Source: Psychrobacter jeotgali
GTDB taxonomy: Bacteria > Pseudomonadota > Gammaproteobacteria > Pseudomonadales > Moraxellaceae
Length of the DNA: 64,000 nt
Assembly (NCBI RefSeq): GCF_904846315.1
Contig: NZ_CAJHAF010000001.1
Coordinates: forward strand, 2,604,001-2,668,000
Direction: 5' to 3'
Below are positions 35,683 to 43,901 of this stretch, piece by piece; positions within the stretch are counted from its first letter, which is position 1, and the number at the start of each line of letters is the position of its first letter. Position numbers and translations under genes: made by a program. Under the pieces are notes generated by a model, which was given only the letters and a program-made list of their open reading frames with translations, was not told where the DNA came from and did no database searches.

Positions 35683-35845
35683 GGCATTTAGCCCTTTTTC
35701 TTATTTTTATTGATAATGAATCGATACTGGCGCTATTTTAGCAAATTAATAACATTAAGCCTACTACTGTTATTTTATTTAAGCTTGTGGAGGCCAAAGA
35801 CAGGTCATACTATAATGCGCTGGATGCCCTATCGCTCTTTTCAAC

Positions 35846-36808
35846 TCACAAACTCTCCACCACATAAGCTGGACAGGGCGCCTCGTCAATCCATTTACTC
35901 ATAAGATTCTTATCGTTAACGATACTCGCATCCAGTGGCAAAAATACTGCGCTACCAGAGCCAGTCATCCGTGCAGTGCCCAACGCTTTTATCTCTAATC
36001 CTTGCAAATAATTTAGCGCTTGATCAACGGCAGGAGCAAGCTGAGTGACTACTGGGGTAAATACATTATGATAAGGCGGCCTCAAGTTCTGCCCATAACT
36101 ATCGGACTGGTTTCGAATAGTTTGAACGCTTAAAGCTGCAATATCTCGGCGCAGCTTGGGATGCGCAAACAGCTTGGCGGTATTGACATGAGCATCTGGG
36201 GTCAACACTAGATAGTGTTGGTCAGGCAACTCAATAGCGGTAAGCTGCTCACCGATTCCCATGGCGATAGCGTCCCTACCAAAGATAAAAATCGGCACAT
36301 CAGCACCAATGGCTGCGCCTATAGTTATCAGTTTATTTTGCTCAAAATTAAATTGCCAAAGCTCATTTAATGCTAACAAGGTAGTAGCGGCATTAGAAGA
36401 GCCGCCGCCTAAGCCTGCGCCCATAGGTATATTTTTGTCTAAAATAATGCTGACCTTTGGTAACGATTCGGGCAAACTTCCTATTGAAATAGCATAATAT
36501 AGAAGGGTTTTAGCCGCTTTAAAAATAAGGTTTTCTGCTACATTTTCAGTAATGCCATTAGCACCATCAAGAGTAATTAGGCTCTTGCAAATAGTATTCG
36601 CTTGTTGATCTATATCAGCTGTGCTAAATACGTTAAAGGCTATGGATTCAGTCAGCGAAAAATGCAAGTAATCACCCCAATCGAGTAGGCGAAATACCGT
36701 TTGCAGATCATGATACCCATCATCCCGTTTACCGGTGATATGCAAGAATAGATTGATTTTTGCCGGCGATAAACGAGTAATAGCTGCACTAGTGAGGCTT
36801 TGGCTCAT
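35846..36808 (-). CDS. ispE: 4-(cytidine 5'-diphospho)-2-C-methyl-D-erythritol kinase
   Basis: GHMP kinase of the MEP isoprenoid pathway, phosphorylating CDP-methylerythritol. 320 residues, slightly longer than usual (~285). N-terminal SPAKINLFLHITGKRDDGYHDLQTVF, the ATP loop NIPMGAGLGGGSSNAATTLLALN and C-terminal ARMTGSGSAVF are all present. It lies between lolB and tRNA-Gln/prs, as in Pseudomonas. Stop of lolB and start of ispE are 52 bp apart, suggesting one operon. Confidence 0.96.
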   Translation of the reverse strand: MSQSLTSAAITRLSPAKINLFLHITGKRDDGYHDLQTVFRLLDWGDYLHFSLTESIAFNVFSTADIDQQANTICKSLITLDGANGITENVAENLIFKAAKTLLYYAISIGSLPESLPKVSIILDKNIPMGAGLGGGSSNAATTLLALNELWQFNFEQNKLITIGAAIGADVPIFIFGRDAIAMGIGEQLTAIELPDQHYLVLTPDAHVNTAKLFAHPKLRRDIAALSVQTIRNQSDSYGQNLRPPYHNVFTPVVTQLAPAVDQALNYLQGLEIKALGTARMTGSGSAVFLPLDASIVNDKNLMSKWIDEAPCPAYVVESL

Positions 36809-36860
36809 AAATTTGGGCCTATAAATAACAAATGGCTAATTATTAATGATAGTTTATCGC

Positions 36861-37487
36861 TTATTGATGATTAATAGTCATGATGACTTTTTGGCCTGTC
36901 GGCTGGGAGGCGCTGATTTTATTCGGCAGTTTGTCTGTGCCTTTATAGCTAAAGCTGGCAGACCAACTGCCGTTGACTGAACTGATTAACCGTCCTTGAG
37001 CATCCGTTTGTGGAGCGCTGTCTGAGGGAGCGGCACGCCCTGATATCCAATAAGGCATTTGTGAAATAGGCGCTTGCCAGCCGGTAGCCTTTTGTAGCAA
37101 GGTTTCAGGATTATCTGCGGTCAAAGTGCCGGTTTTTTCACTGACTAAGGTGGCGGTTTGCCCATCATATTCGATATTGGTTTTGCCGATACCCAAAGCG
37201 CCAATGAGCTCAATAGCGAAGCGCTCGTTTTGCTGACCCCAAGCATAAAACGCACTACCGCCTTCTGCATTAGGATTGGAGGTATTACTATTAGGCGCAC
37301 TCACGCCTATTTTACCATTGATATTGAAGCTATTAAGTTTTTGTGCTTCAAGGGTAGGGGAAGTAGTAGGCGTGGCTTTCGCACTGGGTAGTGACTGGCA
37401 ACCAGAAGTGATTAGCACGGCAGCAGCAACAGCACCAATAGTGAGCAAAGGCGTAGGACTTTGTTTTTTTACCAAAACAGTCGACAT
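36861..37487 (-). CDS. lolB: Outer membrane lipoprotein LolB
   Basis: Receives lipoproteins from LolA and inserts them into the outer membrane. The 208-residue precursor has a signal peptide with lipobox ITSGC at about residues 26-30. The mature beta-sandwich part has FNINGKIGVSAPN, GGSAFYAWGQQNERFAIELIGALGIGKTNIEYDG and GWQAPISQMPYWISGRAAPS, matching the LolB pattern. GAGGAATAAGA precedes the ATG. Gene order TPR-lolB-ispE matches Pseudomonas. Confidence 0.93.
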   Translation of the reverse strand: MSTVLVKKQSPTPLLTIGAVAAAVLITSGCQSLPSAKATPTTSPTLEAQKLNSFNINGKIGVSAPNSNTSNPNAEGGSAFYAWGQQNERFAIELIGALGIGKTNIEYDGQTATLVSEKTGTLTADNPETLLQKATGWQAPISQMPYWISGRAAPSDSAPQTDAQGRLISSVNGSWSASFSYKGTDKLPNKISASQPTGQKVIMTINHQ

Positions 37488-37611
37488 TCTTATTCCTCAA
37501 AATTAAAAAACTGACTTATTATATTTTATATAGCTTAACGTTATTTTGTTACCCAGTTATTAGCCTTCTTTCAATAGCCTGTAGTCATATAGCTTCAGTA
37601 AGCTACAGCAA

Positions 37612-39600
37612 TTAATAAAGCTGTACACGATCATTGACATTGCGCTGGCCGAAGGAGAAACGTTGCTGCAAATCAGCTAACAAGGACTCAACCTTTTGGT
37701 CTTCACCCAAACCTTGGTAAGCACGTAGTAGAAGCACACCAGAGCGTAGAGTAGGTAGGACGTCATAAGGCGTTTGTAAATAATTGACTACCTGAGTATA
37801 GTCCTTATTCGCTAAAGCATTGCTGGCCAGGACGTTCAATGCTTGCAGATGTAGCTCATTATCATAACGCGGGTCATCGTAACGAATCTGGATAACAGCT
37901 CTAGCAAGCGCCAAACCTTGCTCAGAATTTTGATCATTAGCAAGTAGCAGTTGAGCATAGCTAAGCTGATACGATATATTGCTCGGATCTAAGCTTTGTA
38001 AATGATTGAGAAGGGTACGCTTGACCACGTAATCGTTACGATCATCAAGCAGTTGTACCCGCGCAAAAAGTATGGTTTCGCTATTGGGATATTGACGACT
38101 GGCGCTGGTCAATAAACCTAGCGCCGCATCAAACTCGCCGTACTGGCGTAAAATATCGGCTTGGAGTACGTAGCTGTCGGGGGCAAAGACCTCAAACTGG
38201 CTACGAAGCTTTTCTAATACCGATATCGCCACAGCAGCGTTGTCTTCAAGAAGCTCCAGATCGACTACCTTTTTACGTGCCGCCAAAACCAAATCTTCTT
38301 GCATAACCCGATTTAGATAAGACTTTGCTTGCTCAAAGCGTTGCTGACGCTCAGCACTGATCCCTAAATAGTAATAGGCTTGATCGAGATAAGATGGGTC
38401 TCTTGCTAATATATTCAACAGCCTATCAGCGCTTGGGTAGGCTTCGATGTCTAAGCTCACCAACGCCGCTAATAGGGTAATTTCAGCATCTTCATTGAAA
38501 CGTTCATGAGCTTCGAGTAGTAACTCCCAGGCTGCCTGACTTTGTTTGAGATCAAGTAAATAACGAATCTCATACAGGTATAAGCTTTTGCTATTAGGAT
38601 TACGTAGACGTGCTTGGTTGATGTAATCAAGCGGAGCCACGGTTGGGGGTGTTATTACCGCTGTTGAATCGGTCGCCGCTCGCAATTCAAGCTTACGTAA
38701 GATATCCGTTTTTAGGGTAATAAAGGGTACGTAATTAGGCTGATTGGCTAAAGCGCGATTGATATGGACAAGGGCAGCTTGCGGCTCATCGAACTGATAG
38801 AGTAAGCCCGCTTTAAGCACTGACAATGAGGCGTTTTGTTCGCTATCAATAGGCTGTAAGGCAGATAAAAGCTCACGCTGGTCGCTGTCAGTATTGGGAT
38901 AAATACCAATCAGTATCTCGCTCAGGTCTGCACGAGGATCATAACGTAAGATACGATCTAGGGTCTCACCTGCCAAGCTGTAGTTATGCGCTTTTAACGC
39001 CAAATGGGCCATGTAGAACCAAGCTGGTACGTGATCCGGATTTCTATTCTGCCAAGCTTTGGCAAACTCTAACGACGATTCAACGTTCTCATTACGCAAG
39101 GATAAGCTCAATGCACGCTCGAAGACCGCAGTCGCATCCTCTTTAAAGGCTTGCTGCTTATATATAGTCAATGCTCGTTCAATATCCCCACGGTCGGCAG
39201 CAAATTCTGCATCAAGTAGAGCGTATAGGTTAGGTTCAAGCAATTGATTCTGGAGCACGCGAGCTGGCGGTAGCTCGGCAATCGAGCGCTTATTACTATC
39301 TTCAGCTATAGTCACTTCCGACTGAGCAAAATTAGCACTAATAGTGGTATCGATATTTGAAGGATTAGGATTGGTGCTGGACGACCAAGAAGTGGCCCTA
39401 GTGCCACTATCAGCATAAGCAGGCGTATAAGTATTCAGATACAGACAAGCGGCCAACATCAAAGTCAGCTTCGGCGGTGGGCACAGACGAGCAATAATGG
39501 CATTTAGTATAGCGCGAAGGCTAATCTGGCTACCATGCCGACTACTATAATGTCCCATCAAAGAGGTTGGCGCTTGAAAAAAAGACCCGAAAAAAATCAT
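37612..39600 (-). CDS. Tetratricopeptide repeat protein (PA4667-like)
   Basis: A 662-residue exported protein almost wholly made of TPR-type helical repeats (about residues 120-640), for example PDHVPAWFYMAHLALKAHNY and QAYYYLGISAERQQRFEQAK. A hydrophobic segment ending AYADSG (about 45-65) looks like a signal peptide after a long N-terminal extension; a later ATG (39558) may be the true start. Position between divergent hemA and lolB-ispE corresponds to the P. aeruginosa PA4667 neighbourhood. Probably a periplasmic or outer-membrane-associated scaffold; no catalytic function can be assigned. Confidence 0.85.
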   Translation of the reverse strand: MIFFGSFFQAPTSLMGHYSSRHGSQISLRAILNAIIARLCPPPKLTLMLAACLYLNTYTPAYADSGTRATSWSSSTNPNPSNIDTTISANFAQSEVTIAEDSNKRSIAELPPARVLQNQLLEPNLYALLDAEFAADRGDIERALTIYKQQAFKEDATAVFERALSLSLRNENVESSLEFAKAWQNRNPDHVPAWFYMAHLALKAHNYSLAGETLDRILRYDPRADLSEILIGIYPNTDSDQRELLSALQPIDSEQNASLSVLKAGLLYQFDEPQAALVHINRALANQPNYVPFITLKTDILRKLELRAATDSTAVITPPTVAPLDYINQARLRNPNSKSLYLYEIRYLLDLKQSQAAWELLLEAHERFNEDAEITLLAALVSLDIEAYPSADRLLNILARDPSYLDQAYYYLGISAERQQRFEQAKSYLNRVMQEDLVLAARKKVVDLELLEDNAAVAISVLEKLRSQFEVFAPDSYVLQADILRQYGEFDAALGLLTSASRQYPNSETILFARVQLLDDRNDYVVKRTLLNHLQSLDPSNISYQLSYAQLLLANDQNSEQGLALARAVIQIRYDDPRYDNELHLQALNVLASNALANKDYTQVVNYLQTPYDVLPTLRSGVLLLRAYQGLGEDQKVESLLADLQQRFSFGQRNVNDRVQLY

Positions 39601-40076
39601 AAATAGCGATATTCACTAATAAAGTCAATTCATTATAAAAGTGGCGGGCCATATTAAACAATAGCACTCATGTTACCAGCAGCAAACGATTGTTTTTGTT
39701 TGCTTAAACCTGCCTACTTCATTTAATATGGGGTTACGCTTAACAATTTAAAAGCCATCTTAACAGTTGATTTGTCATCGGCTTGCCCAGATAGAGTTTA
39801 TAAACAACCTTTAATTGCCGTGGTGCTTAGCAGCACTCAAACAGTAGCTATTAAATAAAATCATTAATAATGATATAATAAGCGGTTTTATATATGCTGA
39901 ATCTGTTTACGCGGCTTTTTTCACCTATTCAAATGAATAACGTACCATCATTGATGCGCAGTCTGATGCACAACTTGAGACCGCCTGGTTCTATCGCAGC
40001 ATTGCTTTAGAGCGGTTTTTTTGTCGCAATTAGGCTGCCTTTCATCAATGAACGTTATGCTTATGGTATATCAATA
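39601..40076. other. Divergent intergenic region TPR gene / hemA
   Basis: A 476-bp spacer that must carry promoters for both genes. AT-rich; TATAATAAG near 39874-39882 resembles a -10 element for hemA. No RNA gene, leader peptide or palindromic operator could be supported. Confidence 0.4.
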
Positions 40077-41468
40077 ATGAGATTAGTGGTCATTGGGGTC
40101 AATCATAAAACCGCACCAGTCGCTTTACGTGAGCGCTTGGCGTTTGGTAATGACGACTTGACGGCTGCGCATTCGCAATTGAAGCGCTTTACCGATGGCA
40201 GCGTGATTGTCTCCACTTGTAATCGTACCGAAATATATGCTTTAGTGCCACAAAGTTATAGCACGCCAGCGTCTGTTAATCATTTAGCTACGGCTGCCAA
40301 TGAGCAGCGTTATCGTAAAGTCAATGATAGCAATACGGCTAGAGTTGGCATTACGCCAGCAGTCATGAATGAGCATATTAATAAAATCAAATCATGGTTA
40401 GCTGCCTTCAAACAATTGCCGCTGGCGGAGATTGAGTCTTATCTATATATCCACCGTGATACGCAAGCGATTACCCACTGGCTGCGAGTCGCTGCTGGCC
40501 TTGATTCGATGATATTAGGCGAGCCCCAAATCCTCGGTCAAATCAAAAGATCGGTACATCTGGCGCAAGATGAGCATGCTCTTAGTAGTCAGCTAAGCTG
40601 GGTCGTTGATCAAGTGTTTGCCGCAGCCAAACGAGTACGCAATGAAACTCAAGTTGGTGCCCAAGCGGTATCACTTGGCTTTGCTGCGGCTAAACTTGCC
40701 ACCCAAATTTTTGATGATCTAGCCAATCGTACCTTGTTAATAGTTGCAGCGGGCGAGATGAATCGTTTGGTTGCTACTCATATTGCCGGGCTTGGCGTTG
40801 GACGCATCATTATCTGTAATAGAAGTCCTGAGCGCGCTGAGAGTTTGGCTGCTGAACTACGTCAACCGGGACGGAGTGTTGAGATTAGGTCTTTGCAAGC
40901 ATTGCCAGAAGTACTGGGCGAGGCCGATATTGTCAGTAGTTGTAGTGGCAGCATGGATATATTAATCGATAAAACCATGACCGTACAAGCGCTGAAACGT
41001 CGCCGTTACCAGCCTATACTATTGATAGATTTAGCAGTGCCACGTGATATTGATGCCAACATCAGCCGTATGGATGATGTGTACCTGTATTCAGTGGATG
41101 ACTTGCAGCACGTTATCGCTGGCAACCTTGAGCAGCGCCGGCAAGCAGCCGTTGATGCTGAGCTTTTGGTGAGCCAGCTGGTGGTTGAGATGGAACGCAA
41201 CTTCCAAGTGCGCCAAGTTGGCCGTGATATCGAGCAGTATCGTACCCGCACCCATGACCAAGTCGATAAACTCTTACATGAATCTATTGCAAGACTCCAG
41301 CATGATGATGCGGACCCTGAAGACATTATCATTGAGCTCTCGAGGCGTTTGACCCAGACCTTAACCCATGCACCATCGAAACTTATGCGTAAGGCCGCTC
41401 GGGAGGGTGATAGTGAGTTGCTAGATTTTGTGGTATCAGGGTTACATGATGCCTATCGTAGACGCTGA
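40077..41468 (+). CDS. hemA: Glutamyl-tRNA reductase
   Basis: First enzyme of the C5 tetrapyrrole pathway: NADPH-dependent reduction of glutamyl-tRNA(Glu) to glutamate-1-semialdehyde, which HemL then uses. 463 residues. Catalytic Cys48 in VSTCNRTEIYAL, N-terminal GVNHKTAPVALRERL, LRVAAGLDSMILGEPQILGQIK, NADPH site LLIVAAGEMNRLVATHI and the C-terminal dimer helix are seen. An insert of about 25 residues near 60-90 is unlike E. coli HemA (418). Divergent to the TPR/lolB/ispE cluster, as in Pseudomonas. Confidence 0.96.
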   Translation: MRLVVIGVNHKTAPVALRERLAFGNDDLTAAHSQLKRFTDGSVIVSTCNRTEIYALVPQSYSTPASVNHLATAANEQRYRKVNDSNTARVGITPAVMNEHINKIKSWLAAFKQLPLAEIESYLYIHRDTQAITHWLRVAAGLDSMILGEPQILGQIKRSVHLAQDEHALSSQLSWVVDQVFAAAKRVRNETQVGAQAVSLGFAAAKLATQIFDDLANRTLLIVAAGEMNRLVATHIAGLGVGRIIICNRSPERAESLAAELRQPGRSVEIRSLQALPEVLGEADIVSSCSGSMDILIDKTMTVQALKRRRYQPILLIDLAVPRDIDANISRMDDVYLYSVDDLQHVIAGNLEQRRQAAVDAELLVSQLVVEMERNFQVRQVGRDIEQYRTRTHDQVDKLLHESIARLQHDDADPEDIIIELSRRLTQTLTHAPSKLMRKAAREGDSELLDFVVSGLHDAYRRR

Positions 41469-41567
41469 CAAATTAGTGACATAATGAACAGAATAGACAG
41501 AGGTCTAAGCTAGATCTTATAAAATCAATCTTATTTGAATCATTTAATAGTAAACAAGGAGTGTCCC

Positions 41568-42701
41568 ATGACCGCATTACGTCAAGATGTTGATCCCAAT
41601 GGCTTATTAGAGTATTCAGTGGTCTATACTGACCGCGCGCTTAACCATATGTCAAAAGTCTTCCAGCAAGTGATGAATGACTTATCTAGCGATTTAAAAT
41701 CAGTTTACAACGCTGAAGCTGTAGTCATCGTTCCAGGCTCTGGTACTTATGGTATGGAAGCGGTTGCTCGTCAGTTGGCCCGTGATCAAGATTGCCTGAT
41801 TATCCGTAATGGTTGGTTTAGTTATCGCTGGACACAGATTTTAGAAAAAGGCAATATCGCCAAATCCTCTACCGTTTTGACTGCCAATCGTGAAGATAGC
41901 GCAGCGCCAAAGCCTTTTGCTCCAGTAGATATCGATGAAGCAGTAGCTAAGATAAAAGAGCAAAAACCTGCCGTTGTATTTGCGCCGCATGTCGAAACCT
42001 CAGCCGGTATTATTCTACCTGATGATTATATCAAAGCGCTGAGCGATGCCACCCATAGCGTTGGAGGTTTATTGGTTATCGACTGTATCGCCTCAGGCTG
42101 CGTTTGGCTTGATATGAAAGACTTAGGCATTGACGTCCTTATCAGCGCTCCACAAAAAGGCTGGAGCAGTACGCCATGTGCAGGTTTGGTTATGTTAAGC
42201 GAAGCGGCGGTCAATAAGGTTGAAAACACTGAATCTGACAGCTTCAGTCTTGATTTAAAACAGTGGTTGACCATTATGCGGGCCTATGAAAATGGTGGTC
42301 ATGCTTATCACGCAACCATGCCTACAGATGGCCTACGTCAATTCCGTGATACTATTAATGAGGCCAAAAAAGTTGGCTTTGATAAGTTATGTGAAGCACA
42401 GTGGGAATTGGGGCAGCGTATCCGTAAAGTACTTGACGATAAAGGTATTGAGAGTGTGGCTGCCGAAGGATTCAAAGCCCCAGGCGTGGTAGTCGCTTAT
42501 ACCGATCGTGATGATATGCATAAAGGCAGTGCCTTCGCTGAAGCTGGTATGCAAATAGCCTCTGGCGTACCTTTAAAAGTAGGTGAGCCTGAGAGTTTTA
42601 AGACTTTCCGTTTAGGGCTATTCGGTCTGGATAAACTAACTGATATTGATGGTGCGGTACAGCGTTTCGAAGATACTCTTGAAAAGGTATTGGCTAAATA
42701 G
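41568..42701 (+). CDS. Class V PLP aminotransferase (alanine/serine-glyoxylate type)
   Basis: PLP-dependent aminotransferase of 377 residues, similar to the serine/alanine-glyoxylate aminotransferase family. PLP lysine lies in LISAPQKGWSSTPCAGLVML; other parts are IVPGSGTYGMEAVARQL, FAPHVETSAGIILPDDYI and VIDCIASGCVWLDMKDLGIDVL. I start at the ATG at 41568, preceded by AAGGAGTGTCCC; an upstream in-frame start lacks such a site. It follows hemA by 99 bp without a clear terminator, so co-transcription is possible. Exact substrates are unknown. Confidence 0.88.
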   Translation: MTALRQDVDPNGLLEYSVVYTDRALNHMSKVFQQVMNDLSSDLKSVYNAEAVVIVPGSGTYGMEAVARQLARDQDCLIIRNGWFSYRWTQILEKGNIAKSSTVLTANREDSAAPKPFAPVDIDEAVAKIKEQKPAVVFAPHVETSAGIILPDDYIKALSDATHSVGGLLVIDCIASGCVWLDMKDLGIDVLISAPQKGWSSTPCAGLVMLSEAAVNKVENTESDSFSLDLKQWLTIMRAYENGGHAYHATMPTDGLRQFRDTINEAKKVGFDKLCEAQWELGQRIRKVLDDKGIESVAAEGFKAPGVVVAYTDRDDMHKGSAFAEAGMQIASGVPLKVGEPESFKTFRLGLFGLDKLTDIDGAVQRFEDTLEKVLAK

Positions 42702-42725
42702 TTGATACTTTTGTCAGTTAAATAG

Positions 42726-42766
42726 AAATACTGGGTCATTGTTATAATGGGCTCAGTATTTTTTTG
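42726..42766 (+). terminator. Terminator of the aminotransferase gene
   Basis: AAATACTG / CAGTATTT stem with inner pairing, followed by a T-run. Confidence 0.8.
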
Positions 42767-42851
42767 GCTATTTATTATGTTTTATTATATAATGTGTTTT
42801 TATAAATAGAATATAAGTAAATACTTAGCAAAAATTAATGGGTAATCGGTT

Positions 42852-43289
42852 ATGAGTATACAAATAGACTGGCAAGCATTCACGCCCATCTCTTTAGTCG
42901 GTGGGCTGATGATAGGGGTGGCGACCATGGTTTTGCTACTCGGTATTGGGCGTATCGCTGGTATTAGTGGTATTGCCTCAAGTCTGCTAAAGCCCAAACG
43001 CGTTGAGATGTGGCAAGTGTTATTTATACTGGGTTTGGTGGTGTCGCCATTACTATATCGGTTAGTAGCGCCACTGCCTGTAATGCAAATTACAGCGTCA
43101 TTACCATTATTAATCGTCGCCGGATTGTTGGTTGGTTTTGGTACGCGCTTAGGTTCTGGCTGTACTAGTGGACACGGAATCTGCGGTAATGCGCGACTGT
43201 CTCCGCGCTCCATGGCGGCTACAGTGACTTTTATGGTGTTCGGAGTAGCTACCGTCTATATTGGCCGGCAGGTCTTGGGTTTGATTTAG
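42852..43289 (+). CDS. YeeE/YedE family (thiosulfate-type) transporter, first half
   Basis: Inner-membrane protein of 145 residues with about four hydrophobic segments. The YeeE/YedE (DUF395) signature is VGFGTRLGSGCTSGHGICGNARLSPRS, with the conserved cysteines that line the thiosulfate path in YeeE. It is one half of a split pair with 43355-43783; E. coli YeeE is a single protein of ~350 residues. Similar split pairs occur near sulfur genes in other bacteria, but no sulfur enzyme gene is next to this one. Confidence 0.88.
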   Translation: MSIQIDWQAFTPISLVGGLMIGVATMVLLLGIGRIAGISGIASSLLKPKRVEMWQVLFILGLVVSPLLYRLVAPLPVMQITASLPLLIVAGLLVGFGTRLGSGCTSGHGICGNARLSPRSMAATVTFMVFGVATVYIGRQVLGLI

Positions 43290-43354
43290 ACGAGACCAGT
43301 TAAAACTGACAATCAATAGAAAAAAAGATGCAATAAAAGATAACGATAGCGAGA

Positions 43355-43783
43355 ATGAACATGCTAAAAAATATAATTGGATTACTGGCAGGGCTAATAT
43401 TCGGCTTCGGGCTGCTGATATCAGGTATGACCGATCCGGTCAAAGTACAAGGGTTCTTGGACGTGTTTGGGGCGTGGGATATTTCTTTAGCGCTGGTGAT
43501 GGGTGGCGGTTTAGCAGTGGCACTGGTGGGCGTGCAATTGATAGCTAAACGTCAAAAAACCAGCTGGATTGGTACCGAGATTGAGATGCCTACCAAAACC
43601 GTTATTACTAAACCACTGATTATCGGGGCGATGCTGTTTGGTATTGGTTGGGGCTTGGTTGGTATCTGCCCAGGACCGGGGGTGGTGCTACTTGGCACCG
43701 GACAATGGCAAGCTTATGTTTTTGTCCCCGCAATGATAGTAGGCATGCTGCTATATCAATGGTTTGAGCCCAAGCTCGGTTAG
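43355..43783 (+). CDS. YeeE/YedE family transporter, second half
   Basis: A 142-residue membrane protein with about four hydrophobic segments and the DUF6691/YedE-type blocks GLLISGMTDPVKVQGFLDVFGAWDISLALVMGGG and FGIGWGLVGICPGPGVVLLGTGQ, including the conserved cysteine in GICPGP. It lies 65 bp after the first half and is probably co-transcribed and forms one transporter with it. The substrate, thiosulfate or another sulfur compound, is inferred from YeeE. Confidence 0.88.
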   Translation: MNMLKNIIGLLAGLIFGFGLLISGMTDPVKVQGFLDVFGAWDISLALVMGGGLAVALVGVQLIAKRQKTSWIGTEIEMPTKTVITKPLIIGAMLFGIGWGLVGICPGPGVVLLGTGQWQAYVFVPAMIVGMLLYQWFEPKLG

Positions 43784-43827
43784 TATAAGCAGCCCTGAGC
43801 TCATATATAAGCAGCCCTGAGCTCATA
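43784..43827. repeat. Perfect 22-bp tandem duplication
   Basis: Two identical 22-bp units, 43784-43805 and 43806-43827, each TATAAGCAGC to GAGCTCATA, begin directly after the stop of the YedE-like gene. Probably a slippage product in the 3' untranslated region. Confidence 0.9.
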
Positions 43828-43830
43828 TAA

Positions 43831-43870
43831 AAGAGGGTCCAGCTACACTAACGTAGCTGGACTCTCTTTT
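43831..43870. terminator. Bidirectional terminator
   Basis: GTCCAGCTAC / GTAGCTGGAC stem extended by AGAG/CTCT, loop ACTAAC, with A-run and T-run on the two sides. It serves the YeeE/YedE pair and the convergent acyl-CoA synthetase gene. Confidence 0.88.
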
Positions 43871-43901
43871 TAACGCCTATTTTTTAACGCTCAGTTTTTA
43901 T

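Noticed and set aside
35710..35904. Plus-strand open frame of 64 codons with a hydrophobic N-terminal stretch
   Set aside because: It starts with TTG or an ATG without a clear ribosome binding site and overlaps the 3' end of ispE on the other strand; no similarity recognised.
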